A stretch of DNA of 64,000 bases, taken from the NCBI RefSeq assembly GCF_023161665.1, contig NZ_JALNTW010000001.1, positions 3,454-67,453 on the forward strand. The letters run 5' to 3'. Positions 42,774 to 52,125 of this stretch are shown piece by piece; the stretch's first letter is position 1, and the number at the start of each line of letters is the position of its first letter. The position numbers and the translations under genes are program-made. The notes beneath the pieces were generated by a model, which was not told the origin of the DNA, did no database searches, and worked only from the letters and a program-made list of their open reading frames with translations. Source of the stretch: Shewanella sp. 1CM18E. GTDB lineage: Bacteria; Pseudomonadota; Gammaproteobacteria; Enterobacterales; Shewanellaceae.

Positions 42774-43784
42774 TCAGCTTTTCAAATAATACTCTTTATA
42801 CCACTCAACAAACTTCTGGACGCCATCTTCAACACTGGTTTGCGGCTTATAACCTACCGTCTTGAATAGATCTTCGGTATCAGCCCAAGTTGAATGTACA
42901 TCACCTGGCTGCATATCCATCATGTTCTTAATGGCTTCAATACCTAACGACTTTTCAAGTGCAGAGATATAGTCCATTAACTTAACCGGGCTTCCATTAC
43001 CAATGTTGAATACTCGATACGGCGCAGAACTCGTTGCAGGTATTGCTTCATCAGCATTCCAATCTGGATTCGGGGCAGGAATGCTATCTTGAATACGAAT
43101 GATACCTTCAACGATATCATCTATATAAGTGAAGTCGCGACTTAGATTACCGTGGTTATAAACATCAATAGCTTCACCTTTCACTATCTTATTGGTGAAT
43201 TTTAACATGGCCATGTCTGGACGACTCCACGGCCCATAGACAGTGAAGAAGCGAAGTCCAGTTGTTGGCAATCCGTAGAGATGAGAATAAGTGTGCGACA
43301 TCAACTCATTGGCTTTTTTAGTTGCAGCATATAGTGAGATAGGATGATCAACACTGTCATCAGTAGAAAATGGCATTTTAGAATTCAGGCCATAAACAGA
43401 ACTTGACGAGGCATATACTAAGTGTTGAATTTTATGCTGACGACAACCTTCAAGGATAGTTAAATGTCCAACTAAGTTACTATCTGCATAAGCCATTGGG
43501 TTATCAATAGAGTAACGTACGCCGGCTTGCGCTGCTAGATGGATCACTCTATCAAAGCCTTGCTCAGCAAACAGTGTAGCAATGGCATCTCGGTCGGCTA
43601 AGTCTAACTTTTGAAATGAAAAAAGAGCCTGTGGCTCTAGGTTTTTAAGGCGATCCAGTTTTAAGTTTACGTCGTAGTAATCGTTGATATTATCAATACC
43701 AACAACCTCATGACCTGAAGCACATAAGCGCTCACTTACTTTTGAGCCAATAAAACCTGCTGCACCTGTTACTAAATATTTCAT
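42774..43784 (-). CDS. UDP-glucuronate 4-epimerase family protein
   Basis: This 336-aa extended-SDR enzyme has the NAD motif TGAAGFIGSKV (residues 6-16), DNINDYYDVNLK (typical of UDP-GlcA epimerases), SSSSVYG and YAATKKANE (Tyr-x3-Lys), and RFFTVYGPW. It converts UDP-glucuronate to UDP-galacturonate. The gene for UDP-glucose dehydrogenase lies upstream on the same strand (44203..45369), so the two give UDP-GalA from UDP-glucose. AGAG precedes the ATG. Repeat-rich gaps flank it on both sides, so it may have its own promoter. Confidence 0.92.
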   Translation of the reverse strand: MKYLVTGAAGFIGSKVSERLCASGHEVVGIDNINDYYDVNLKLDRLKNLEPQALFSFQKLDLADRDAIATLFAEQGFDRVIHLAAQAGVRYSIDNPMAYADSNLVGHLTILEGCRQHKIQHLVYASSSSVYGLNSKMPFSTDDSVDHPISLYAATKKANELMSHTYSHLYGLPTTGLRFFTVYGPWSRPDMAMLKFTNKIVKGEAIDVYNHGNLSRDFTYIDDIVEGIIRIQDSIPAPNPDWNADEAIPATSSAPYRVFNIGNGSPVKLMDYISALEKSLGIEAIKNMMDMQPGDVHSTWADTEDLFKTVGYKPQTSVEDGVQKFVEWYKEYYLKS

Positions 43785-43901
43785 AAAAATCTCTTTTGTT
43801 AAAAAAGGTTCTAGGACGGTCTCAGCTCTACTAGGAAAGTAAAAAGCCCAAGCGCCACCAGTAACCTTTCTTATTATCTTCTAATTTCTGCTTATTCGTC
43901 T

Positions 43902-44040
43902 CAGCCTTTAACCGTCAGCAAAGCGTTCCATATGTGATCCTGCGAACGTTCCGTTATCCGTAAGGCCAAAAGCGGTTCCGCTTTTCCGTCTTAGCTTTTA
44001 CCTAGAATCTACTTTTCCTAGGACCTTCTTAGCTTTTAGC
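43902..44040 (+). repeat. interspersed intergenic repeat, copy D (long form)
   Basis: About 139 bases running from AGCCTTTAACCGTCAGCAAA through GCGAACGTTCCGTTATCCG and CTTTTCCGTCTTAGC to CCTAGGACCTTCTTAGC. It is nearly identical to copy E over most of its length. Confidence 0.88.
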
Positions 44041-44063
44041 TTAAGAAGCGCAGCGCCATGTTA

Positions 44064-44200
44064 GGCTTTAACCGTCAGCAAAACGTTCTGTAAGTGAGCC
44101 AGCGAACGTTCCGTTATCCGTAAGGCCAAAGGCCGTTCCGCTTTTCCGTCTTAGCTTTTACCTAGAACCTGCTTTTCCTTAAGCCAAGGACCTTCTCAGC
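44064..44200 (+). repeat. interspersed intergenic repeat, copy E (long form)
   Basis: About 137 bases with the same block order as copy D, offset by about 160 bases. It ends AAGGACCTTCTCAGC, three bases before the ugd stop codon. Confidence 0.88.
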
Positions 44201-44202
44201 AA

Positions 44203-45369
44203 TCAATCCGACCCAAACAAGTCGCGGGTATAAACCTTACCAGCAACATCGGCCAGCTCATCTACCATGCGGTTAGATACAATGACATCTGACACCGCTT
44301 TAAACTCTGCAAGCTCTTCAATAACACGTGAGTTAAAGAAGTCTGGCTCGTTTAATACCGGCTCAAATACCACGACTTCAATACCTTTAGCTTTTATTCG
44401 CTTCATAATGCCCTGAATAGAAGATGCTCTAAAGTTGTCAGAGCCTGACTTCATAATGAGTCGATAAACACCCACGATTTTTGGTTGTTTTTTAATAATC
44501 GAATCTGCAATAAAGTCTTTGCGGGTAGAGTTTGCGTCAACAATTGCGCTTATCAAGCTATTCGGGACATCCTGATAGTTAGCGCGTAACTGCTTAGTGT
44601 CTTTAGGTAAACAGTAGCCACCGTAACCAAAAGATGGGTTGTTATAATGACTACCAATACGTGGGTCTAGCCCTACACCTTCAATAATTTGGCGCGAATC
44701 TAAACCGTGAGACTCAGCATAACTATCTAGTTCGTTAAAATATGCTACACGCATCGCAAGATAAGTATTTGAAAATAGTTTAACCGCTTCGGCTTCAGTA
44801 GAATCTGTATAAAGAATATCGATGTTTTCTTTGACTGCGGCATTGCTAAGTAAGTTAGCAAATACTTCTGCCCGCTCGGAACGTTCACCAATAATGATAC
44901 GTGAAGGATGCAAGTTATCAAAAAGCGCTCGGCCTTCGCGTAAAAACTCCGGAGAAAAAATAATATTTTGCGTATTAAACTTCTGCTTAACTGACTCAGT
45001 GTAACCTACAGGTACTGTAGACTTAATGATCATAACTGCATTGGGGTTTATCGCTAATACATCCTGAATAACAGCCTCTACTGACCCTGTATTGAAGTAA
45101 TTTGTTTCAGTATCGTAATCTGTCGGTGTAGCTATAACCACGTAATCGGCATCTTGATACGCTAGTTCTTTATCAAGTGTCGCCGTTAAATCTAGCTTTT
45201 GATTTTGTAGATAATCTTCTATCTCGGCATCAGCTATAGGTGATAAGCCTTGGTTAATCATCTCCACCTTTTCAGAGATAATATCAACTGCAACAACGCT
45301 ATTGTTTTGAGCCAATAGCACCGCATTTGAAAGGCCAACGTAGCCAGTTCCAGCTATAGCAATTTTCAT
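44203..45369 (-). CDS. ugd: UDP-glucose 6-dehydrogenase
   Basis: This 388-aa enzyme oxidises UDP-glucose to UDP-glucuronate with two NAD. It has the NAD motif [13 protein letters not shown] (residues 5-17), the SPEFLREG substrate loop (about 139-146) and the catalytic Cys in [13 protein letters not shown] (about residue 256). It is normal length for the short bacterial form. AAGG precedes the ATG. With the downstream epimerase it forms an acidic-sugar supply module, using UDP-glucose from galU. Confidence 0.95.
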   Translation of the reverse strand: MKIAIAGTGYVGLSNAVLLAQNNSVVAVDIISEKVEMINQGLSPIADAEIEDYLQNQKLDLTATLDKELAYQDADYVVIATPTDYDTETNYFNTGSVEAVIQDVLAINPNAVMIIKSTVPVGYTESVKQKFNTQNIIFSPEFLREGRALFDNLHPSRIIIGERSERAEVFANLLSNAAVKENIDILYTDSTEAEAVKLFSNTYLAMRVAYFNELDSYAESHGLDSRQIIEGVGLDPRIGSHYNNPSFGYGGYCLPKDTKQLRANYQDVPNSLISAIVDANSTRKDFIADSIIKKQPKIVGVYRLIMKSGSDNFRASSIQGIMKRIKAKGIEVVVFEPVLNEPDFFNSRVIEELAEFKAVSDVIVSNRMVDELADVAGKVYTRDLFGSD

Positions 45370-45513
45370 CTTAAAACCTTAAAAAATAATATCCGCGTAA
45401 AATACCACTCAATCATAAAAAAGTCTTGTACAACCCATTTACTCAAGCTTCCCAAACCGAGCGTAACCAAGGTCTTTAATGAGCTTATACTCATGACGAC
45501 TGGCTATTATATT

Positions 45514-46557
45514 TTAGCCTTTAAATAACGAGTTTTCTTGAGCGATGTACCACTCTACCGTTTTGCGTAACCCTGACTCAAACGACTCTAAAGGCTTCCA
45601 TCCTAACTCTTTTTGAATTTCTGTAGAGTCAATTGCATACCGTTTATCGTGCCCTGGCCTATCATCTACATAAGTAATCAGTTCCTTAAATCCGCTAATA
45701 TTACTTTGAGATTTTAATGAATTAGGACTACTCGGTACTAATTCCTCTAACAAATCACAGATAGCATTAACGACATCGATATTGTGTTTTTCACAACTTC
45801 CACCAATGTTATATGTTTGCCCAATGGCACCATTAACTAATACGCAATAAAGCGCTTTTACGTGGTCTTCAACATATAACCAGTCACGAACTTGCAAACC
45901 ATTGCCATAAATAGGAATAGGCTTACCTTGAACCGCATTGAGTATCGTTTGCGGGATAAGCTTTTCTTTATGTTGAAAAGGGCCATAATTATTAGAGCAG
46001 TTGCTCACAACTACAGGTAAGCCATAAGTTCTATGCCAAGCACGAACTAAATGATCAGATGCAGCCTTGCTCGCTGAATAGGGAGAGCTAGGATCATAGC
46101 GGCTTGCTTCAGAAAATAGCCCATCACCCTCGATGTCTCCGTACACCTCATCGGTTGAAATGTGATGAAAACGAAAACACTCTTTTTGTCCAGTACTGAG
46201 AGAGGCGCAATATTCACGAGCGACTTCAAGTAACGTATATGTAGCAATAATATTGGTTTGCATAAACTCACCAGAACCATTGATTGAGCGATCAACGTGA
46301 CTTTCTGCAGCTAAGTGCATGATACAATCAGGTTGATACTCTTTGAACAGTCTAACGATTAAAGCGCGATCGCAAACATCACCATGAATGAAAGAATAGC
46401 GCTCTAAAGATGTTAGTTCTGCTAAGCTATTTTCATTGCTAGCATAAGTAAGTTTATCAAGATTAATCACTCTATTATCTGTGTGAGCAATCAAAAACCG
46501 TATCAATGCCGACCCAATAAAACCTGAGCCGCCCGCGACTAATATGACTTTACTCAT
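45514..46557 (-). CDS. rmlB: dTDP-glucose 4,6-dehydratase (first copy)
   Basis: This 347-aa SDR enzyme has [13 protein letters not shown] (residues 8-20), the catalytic [19 protein letters not shown] (Tyr-x3-Lys) and NCSNNYGP. All active-site elements are intact, so the protein is probably functional. It catalyses the second step of dTDP-rhamnose synthesis. The ATG at 46557 is used; a GTG directly before it is possible. Its operon partner upstream, rmlA, is broken, and a complete rmlBADC set lies at 59-63 kb. It could now feed on dTDP-glucose made by the other RmlA. Confidence 0.93.
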   Translation of the reverse strand: MSKVILVAGGSGFIGSALIRFLIAHTDNRVINLDKLTYASNENSLAELTSLERYSFIHGDVCDRALIVRLFKEYQPDCIMHLAAESHVDRSINGSGEFMQTNIIATYTLLEVAREYCASLSTGQKECFRFHHISTDEVYGDIEGDGLFSEASRYDPSSPYSASKAASDHLVRAWHRTYGLPVVVSNCSNNYGPFQHKEKLIPQTILNAVQGKPIPIYGNGLQVRDWLYVEDHVKALYCVLVNGAIGQTYNIGGSCEKHNIDVVNAICDLLEELVPSSPNSLKSQSNISGFKELITYVDDRPGHDKRYAIDSTEIQKELGWKPLESFESGLRKTVEWYIAQENSLFKG

Positions 46558-46572
46558 CACAAAATCTCATCA

Positions 46573-47392
46573 CTATCCTTCAACCAAATTAAGTAAATAT
46601 TGCCCATAACTATTGTGCGCCATCGATTTTGCTAGTCGAATAATATCAGCACTGGATAACCAACCACTTCTCCAGCCAATCTCTTCTAAGCAAGCAACCT
46701 TTAAACCTTGAACTGTTTCAATCGTTTGCACAAAAGATGATGCGTGCTGCAAGCTATCAAATGTACCTGTATCTAACCAAGCAAATCCACGACCTAACTT
46801 TTCAACCTTTAGTTGGCCCAACAGCAGATAAGCTTGGTTGATATCAGTGATCTTTAACTCTTTTCGGGCTGATGGTTTTAAGTTCTTTGCAATACTTATC
46901 ACTTTGCTATCGTAAAAATAAAGTCCCGTCACTGCCCAATTTGATTGAGGCTGTACAGGCTTTTCTTCAATAGATCGCGCCTTAAAGTCTTTATCAAATT
47001 CAACAACCCCAAACCTTTCTGCTTGATCTACTTGGTAAGCAAAAATGGTGGCGCCAGATCTACACTTAACAGCAGAATTTAACAATTGAGTAAAACCTTG
47101 CCCATAGAAGATATTATCTCCCAAAATAAGGCATACGTTACTATTGCCGATAAAGCTTTCCGCAATAATAAATGCCTGAGCAATACCCTCTGGCCTTTCC
47201 TGAATAGCAAAAGTCAGCTGTACACCAAAATCGCCAACATCAGAACAGATAATGGCAGTAAATCATCGGTTTGTCATAAACAGGTAATAGCTACTTCGAT
47301 ACAATACGCGTGATTGGATAAAGTCGAGAGCCTGCACCACCAGCTAATACGATCCCTTTGGTAGCAGTTTGGTTACTAGTAATATTTTTCAA
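46573..47392 (-). pseudogene. rmlA: broken glucose-1-phosphate thymidylyltransferase gene (rmlA remnant)
   Basis: The C-terminal 183 codons (46573..47124) are intact and read as RmlA ([11 protein letters not shown], then [20 protein letters not shown]). Upstream, translated in pieces, the N-terminus is present: [18 protein letters not shown], then an in-frame TAG where Gln stands in VSKQLLP, then [12 protein letters not shown] one-base loss follows, then SVLMLA joined directly to [16 protein letters not shown]. Comparison with the intact copy at 60923..61810 shows about 25 codons missing at that junction. At least three lesions remove the nucleotide-binding region from the translatable part, so this is a pseudogene. 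Confidence 0.88.
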
Positions 47393-47510
47393 AAGAAACA
47401 CCAACCAATAAACACAATTAAACTATATGCAAACAATTATTAGATGAGCCGAAATCTTATTTATGACTCAGATTACAACCTCAGTAGAGTAATTAAGCTA
47501 AATCAGTATG

Positions 47511-47546
47511 GCTTAAAAACAAGAAAACCAGCTCAATGAGCTGGCT
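47511..47546 (-). terminator. intrinsic terminator at the end of the bacillosamine-type operon
   Basis: The stem CCAGCTC (47528..47534) with GAGCTGG (47538..47544) has a three-base loop. On the minus strand it is followed by TTTTCTTGTTTTT. It lies just after the PglF/WbpM-like gene and separates it from the rmlA remnant. Confidence 0.85.
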
Positions 47547-47568
47547 TTCAGGGTTCAAGCAAATTTAG

Positions 47569-49512
47569 TTAAGAGACTATTGAGACAACTTTTTTATTTT
47601 CAGTCTCTAATACTGCTTCTTCTGTGCGTTGCTGCCAAACTAAATCACAGATCCCATCTGTTGGATTGAAGCCTGTCGGAGCACTAAGCAAAATATCTCT
47701 AATCGCTTCATGTTGGAACTGATGGCATGCTGAGTCTAGTTTATTAAGGATAACCTCAAGCTCTTGCCAAGGCAGGTATTGCTCATTAGCAGTCATGATG
47801 CGCTCATGATCCGTACCTGTCACATCATCACCGATCAATAATTCCTCATATAGCTTTTCGCCAGGACGAAGGCCGCTATACTCAATACTGATGTCACCTT
47901 TAGGATTAATATCATCTTTAACTTCAAATCCACTCAAGCGGATCATTTTTGCAGCAAGGTCGACGATCTTGACTGAGTTACCCATGTCTAGAACGAATAC
48001 ATCCCCACCTTTACCCATTGCACCAGCTTGAATAACTAATTGTGAGGCTTCAGGTATAGTCATGAAGAAACGAGTGATTTCTGGGTGCGTTACGGTTACA
48101 GGACCACCTGATGCAATCTGCTTTCTAAATAATGGAACAACAGAACCTGATGACCCAAGCACATTACCAAAACGAACCATGCAAAAACGGGTTGAATGTG
48201 ACTCATTAGCTAAAGCTTGCAGCGCTAGCTCTGCTAAGCGTTTAGTTGTCCCCATAACGTTAGTTGGACGAACCGCTTTATCGGTAGAGATAAGCACAAA
48301 TGTTTCAACCTTAGCGGCGATTGCAGCTTGTGCAGTGTAGAGAGTGCCAAACACGTTGTTTCTAATACCTTCTATAACGTTATGTTCAACTAATGGTACG
48401 TGTTTATAAGCTGCAGCGTGATAAACGGTTTGTACCTCAAATGCTCCCATCACTGCAGCCATACGGTTTTTTCTTTGAACAGAGCCCAGCATAGGATAGA
48501 TTTCAATATCTAATCCTAAACTTAAAGCCAGAGCGGATAGTTCTCGCTCAATGGAATATAAACCAAATTCTGACAGTTCAAACAAAACCAATTTCTTAGG
48601 TGATTGTTTAATAATTTGACGACATAGCTCTGAGCCAATAGAACCACCGGCACCAGTGACCATAACAACTTTATCTTTGATATTGGCCGTCATTAAATCT
48701 TCACGAGGCTTTACACTATCACGCCCCAGCAGATCATCAATCTCGACCTCTTTAATATCGCTATAAAGCTTATTACCGCTGACTAGGTCAGCCATTGCAG
48801 GCAATGTAAGTACCTGTACAGCTAACTGCTCTAAAGAGAGTAGAATCTCTTTACGGCGCGCTCTTGAAGCGCTAGGCAAGGCTAACAACACCTTGGTTGC
48901 CTGCTTATCTCTAATCAATTTACGCATAATCGATGGCGAGTGTACATGTACCCCTTGAATTACTGTACCGTGCAGTGTTGTATCATCATCGACAAAAGCG
49001 AAAGGGTAATATTCATGGCTTTGAACCAAGGCCGTTAGCAGTTGGCGACCACTTACACCGGCTCCATATATAATCACGGGTTCACCGACGCGCTTCATTC
49101 CTGTACCAACAAACGCCCGCACCATAGTGCGCGTACCACCAATGAATACTATTGAGAATGCGGCATATATAATCGGTACTGTTCTAGGAAGCTGCGATTC
49201 AAAATAGTAAGTTAACAATACTAAGCTTACGGTTGAAACTAGCACCCCTAACAAAATTGCCGTTAGTGCCTGTAGTCCCATGTAACGTAAAACAGCTCGG
49301 TACAAGCCAAGCTTTGCGAAACCTAAAATACTTAGCGGCACAACGCCCGCGATGAGCAACCAATAGGTACCATTAATGAGTACACTGACATCATCGACAC
49401 GAACGAGTATCGCCCCCCAAAACGCTATGACTAAAAACAACGAGTCAATCAACACACTTACAATTCGTTTTTCCACTCGTTTTAACGAAAACAAGCACTG
49501 CAAAAAATCCAT
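47569..49512 (-). CDS. membrane-bound UDP-GlcNAc 4,6-dehydratase (PglF/WbpM/CapD family)
   Basis: This 647-aa protein has four N-terminal membrane helices (about 15-125), a CoA-binding-like Rossmann domain (about 130-250) and the catalytic SDR domain starting TGAGGSIGSELCRQ (about residue 283). The active-site region reads VLISTDKAVRPTNVMGTTKR and matches PglF/WbpM. It converts UDP-GlcNAc to the 4-keto-6-deoxy sugar, the first step to di-N-acetylbacillosamine. The start at 49512 is chosen for GGAG six bases upstream; earlier in-frame ATGs at 49542 and 49524 lack a site. It is the last gene of an operon with the matching aminotransferase, acetyltransferase and sugar transferase, and ends at a clear terminator. 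Confidence 0.92.
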   Translation of the reverse strand: MDFLQCLFSLKRVEKRIVSVLIDSLFLVIAFWGAILVRVDDVSVLINGTYWLLIAGVVPLSILGFAKLGLYRAVLRYMGLQALTAILLGVLVSTVSLVLLTYYFESQLPRTVPIIYAAFSIVFIGGTRTMVRAFVGTGMKRVGEPVIIYGAGVSGRQLLTALVQSHEYYPFAFVDDDTTLHGTVIQGVHVHSPSIMRKLIRDKQATKVLLALPSASRARRKEILLSLEQLAVQVLTLPAMADLVSGNKLYSDIKEVEIDDLLGRDSVKPREDLMTANIKDKVVMVTGAGGSIGSELCRQIIKQSPKKLVLFELSEFGLYSIERELSALALSLGLDIEIYPMLGSVQRKNRMAAVMGAFEVQTVYHAAAYKHVPLVEHNVIEGIRNNVFGTLYTAQAAIAAKVETFVLISTDKAVRPTNVMGTTKRLAELALQALANESHSTRFCMVRFGNVLGSSGSVVPLFRKQIASGGPVTVTHPEITRFFMTIPEASQLVIQAGAMGKGGDVFVLDMGNSVKIVDLAAKMIRLSGFEVKDDINPKGDISIEYSGLRPGEKLYEELLIGDDVTGTDHERIMTANEQYLPWQELEVILNKLDSACHQFQHEAIRDILLSAPTGFNPTDGICDLVWQQRTEEAVLETENKKVVSIVS

Positions 49513-49693
49513 TTTTTGCTCCATTTTGCTAGAAGGGTTCATAAATTATAACTACTAAGAATTAATATATGTAAATCAATGTATAAAAATCAACCAGCTT
49601 CACCAGTGTTTCTGTGCTAGATTTTATAAAAAATAAGCTTTCATACCAATAAAGAAACTAATAGAAATACAGATTAAAGAACAATTATCTGAA

Positions 49694-50869
49694 TTAGATT
49701 TGAGCCGAGAGCAAAACATTACGAATCACCTCGCAGCTTTTCTTTAATTCACTTTTAGTTAACGTCGGGTGAACTAAAAACATAAGACTTGTCTCACCAA
49801 GTTTTACTGCATTTGGCAGAGGTTTTTTGGGAATCCAAGGGGTATTATCAAAAGCCTTTTCTAAATATACCTCAGAGCAACTCCCTTGAAATGCTGGCAC
49901 TCCATTTGCCACAATCGTTTCGAGAACACGATCTCTAGTCCATCCCTTAGCTAAGAATTCTGGTTGTATAAAGAGGTAATGTTTATATTCAGCGTGTTCG
50001 ATGTGTGGTGGAACTTCCACGGTTCTCACTACATTCAAATCTGCAACTGCATTATCAATTGCTTTCCCATTATTTTTTCTAATCATGGACCAATTTGACA
50101 TTCTCTTTAACTGTATACGGCCGATAACAGCTTGAATTTCGAGCATACGCCAATTGGTGCCAAAACTATCATGTACCCATCGAAATCCAGATGGATGCTT
50201 TTTATTATATACAGAATCAAAACTCTTCCCATGATCTTTATATGACCACATAAAAGACCATAGTTCTCGGTCATTGGTGGTCACCATTCCTCCTTCTCCA
50301 CCTGTTGTCATAATTTTATCTTGGCAGAAAGACCAAGCTCCAATATGCCCGATACTTCCAACTGAACGACCTTTATAGCGAGCACCATGTGCTTGAGCGC
50401 AATCCTCAATAACATAAAAACCATGTTTACGAGAAAGGTCCATTATGGGATCCATTTCAGCAGGCATTCCAGCAAGATGAACAACTATAACAGCTTTAGT
50501 TTTAGGAGTTAAAACAGCTTCTATCGACTCTGCTGTAATATTCTGACTATTTAAGTCCACATCAGCAAAAATAGGGGTTGCCCCAGCGGTGACAACCGTA
50601 GAGACGGAAGCTAGGAATGTACGGGGAGTAACGATAACATCATCACCAACACCGACGCCAAGTGCTTTTAAAGCAACATCTAATGCAAGCGTACCATTAG
50701 AAAGCGAGACAGCATATTCAGTGCCAGCCCATATCGCGAACTCCTTTTCAAACTCTCGGCATTCTGTACCAGTCCAATAATTGACTTCATTAGATAATAG
50801 AACACTACTAACAGCAGCAGATTCTTCCTGTGTAAATGCAGGCCATGGTGAAAACGGGGTATTAAGCAC
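49694..50869 (-). CDS. DegT/DnrJ/EryC1 sugar aminotransferase (PglE-like)
   Basis: This 391-aa PLP enzyme of the sugar-nucleotide aminotransferase family has the pyridoxal Lys in FCQDKIMTTGGEGG (about residue 187), VIEDCAQAHGARY upstream, and SNGTLALDVAL near residue 57. It would aminate the 4-keto group made by the PglF-like enzyme, giving UDP-4-amino-4,6-dideoxy-GlcNAc. It starts with GTG, with AGGA seven bases upstream. It lies 181 bases upstream of the dehydratase gene and 19 bases downstream of the acetyltransferase gene. Confidence 0.9.
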   Translation of the reverse strand: MLNTPFSPWPAFTQEESAAVSSVLLSNEVNYWTGTECREFEKEFAIWAGTEYAVSLSNGTLALDVALKALGVGVGDDVIVTPRTFLASVSTVVTAGATPIFADVDLNSQNITAESIEAVLTPKTKAVIVVHLAGMPAEMDPIMDLSRKHGFYVIEDCAQAHGARYKGRSVGSIGHIGAWSFCQDKIMTTGGEGGMVTTNDRELWSFMWSYKDHGKSFDSVYNKKHPSGFRWVHDSFGTNWRMLEIQAVIGRIQLKRMSNWSMIRKNNGKAIDNAVADLNVVRTVEVPPHIEHAEYKHYLFIQPEFLAKGWTRDRVLETIVANGVPAFQGSCSEVYLEKAFDNTPWIPKKPLPNAVKLGETSLMFLVHPTLTKSELKKSCEVIRNVLLSAQI

Positions 50870-50888
50870 GAATTTTTCCTAATTTTAT

Positions 50889-51518
50889 TTAACGTAAAGA
50901 AATAATAGGCCTTGCAGGAGACCCTATGACAGTAGAATTATTTTCAACAGGGTGTATGACGCAAGCCCCAGCCCCAACTATAACGTTAGTTCCTAACTTC
51001 AGTGCCTGTAAAACAGAAGCTCCCATACCGACCCAGCTACACACACCTACTTCAACGGAGCCAGCAAGCTTCGCACCAGGGCTGATATGAACTCCATCGT
51101 CTAACCGACAGTCGTGGTCAACTGTCGCTCCGGTGTTTACGATATTGGCTTTACCAATGATTGAAAAAGAACCAACAACAGCACACGCCATGATGACACT
51201 ACCAGCTTCGATGCGAGCGAATTGACTAACAACAGCATTAGGGTGGACTAATGATACAATCCTTGCATCGGCTTGTTCCAATAATACTTGTTTAGCTAAC
51301 CTTATTTTATTCTCACCAATTCCAATACAAACGGCACTAAATTCTTTGCATCTAAGGACTAGATCTTCAGTGTTTCCAATAACTCGCCAAGACTCCAACT
51401 TGTCAAGCCCTGGATATCTATCATCAAAAAAATAAACAGAAGTATAGCCGCAGAGCAATGCTATTTCCGCAAGCACTTTTCCATGCCCACTAGCTCCTAA
51501 AATTGCAATACTTTTCAT
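50889..51518 (-). CDS. sugar O/N-acetyltransferase (PglD/NeuD family)
   Basis: This 209-aa protein has an N-terminal Rossmann-like domain (AILGASGHGKVLAE, residues 4-17) that binds the nucleotide sugar. A left-handed beta-helix of hexapeptide repeats (about 90-200) follows, with the catalytic His in the VDHDCRLDDGVHISPGAKL region kept to that core. PglD acetylates the 4-amino group with acetyl-CoA to give UDP-di-N-acetylbacillosamine. The start overlaps the sugar transferase stop by four bases (ATGA), indicating translational coupling. Confidence 0.9.
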   Translation of the reverse strand: MKSIAILGASGHGKVLAEIALLCGYTSVYFFDDRYPGLDKLESWRVIGNTEDLVLRCKEFSAVCIGIGENKIRLAKQVLLEQADARIVSLVHPNAVVSQFARIEAGSVIMACAVVGSFSIIGKANIVNTGATVDHDCRLDDGVHISPGAKLAGSVEVGVCSWVGMGASVLQALKLGTNVIVGAGACVIHPVENNSTVIGSPARPIISLR

Positions 51519-52114
51519 TTTACAGACTTGTTTCCCTTAAATGGCTCGACAGTTACATGACCGTGAGCAGAAATCCCTTCTTTTATAAAAACTTTTTTCA
51601 GAGTCATTAACAGAATCTTAAAGTCTAGCAAGAGGGATTGGTTTTCGACATACCAAACGTCGAGCTCAAATTTTTCGCGCCAAGATATAGCATTCCTACC
51701 ATTAACTTGAGCCCAGCCAGTAATACCCGGCCTAACTAAATGTCGTTTGGCCTGGGTCGTATTATACAAGGGTAGATATTCAACTAAAAGAGGCCGTGGT
51801 CCAACCAAACTCAAATCACCCTTTATCACATTTAATAGACTTGGGAGCTCATCAATGCTACTTGCACGCAAAATTTTACCAAATTTAGTTAATCTAACCT
51901 CATCTGGACTTAGGGAACCATCACTTTCTAGTTGTTCAGTCATTGTTCTAAACTTGTAAAGCTTGAAGATCTTGGAGTTTAAACCTGGTCTTTTTTGAGT
52001 AAAAAGTACTTGCTTACCCAGAAAAATTCTTACTAATAAACCGACTACCATAAGTAACGGAGCAAGCATTAGCAAAAGTAAAAGAGAAATTACAAAATCT
52101 AAACAACGTTTCAA
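51515..52114 (-). CDS. initiating sugar-phosphate transferase (PglC-like)
   Basis: This 199-aa single-domain monotopic phosphoglycosyl transferase has an N-terminal re-entrant membrane helix (DFVISLLLLLMLAPLL), KLYKFRTM, IDELPSLLNVIKGDLSLVG and RPGITGWAQVNGRN. It transfers the phospho-sugar, probably di-N-acetylbacillosamine phosphate, to undecaprenyl phosphate to start the O-antigen unit. It is the minimal PglC size with no extra helices. It is coupled to the acetyltransferase by a four-base overlap and preceded by the GT4 gene 11 bases upstream. The GT26/PGT fusion at 36149 initiates a different polymer. Confidence 0.92.
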   Translation of the reverse strand: MKRCLDFVISLLLLLMLAPLLMVVGLLVRIFLGKQVLFTQKRPGLNSKIFKLYKFRTMTEQLESDGSLSPDEVRLTKFGKILRASSIDELPSLLNVIKGDLSLVGPRPLLVEYLPLYNTTQAKRHLVRPGITGWAQVNGRNAISWREKFELDVWYVENQSLLLDFKILLMTLKKVFIKEGISAHGHVTVEPFKGNKSVK

Positions 52115-52125
52115 AATTCTAGTCC

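Larger units (their letters stand above)
43785..44202. other. repeat-rich intergenic region between ugd and UDP-glucuronate epimerase
   Basis: This 418-bp region has no gene and is dominated by two tandem copies (D and E) of the interspersed repeat, about 160 bases apart. Their internal palindromes (for example AAAAGCGG-TT-CCGCTTTT near 43968) could form stable RNA hairpins in the ugd transcript. Confidence 0.7.

Noticed and set aside
42341..44200. Interspersed repeats considered as CRISPR or coding exons of a broken gene
   Set aside because: Copies differ in length and orientation, have no regular spacer pattern, and no frame reads through them.
47086..47313. Plus-strand frame of 75 codons across the rmlA remnant
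   Set aside because: It is antisense to recognisable RmlA sequence and exists only because the remnant has lost its own frame.
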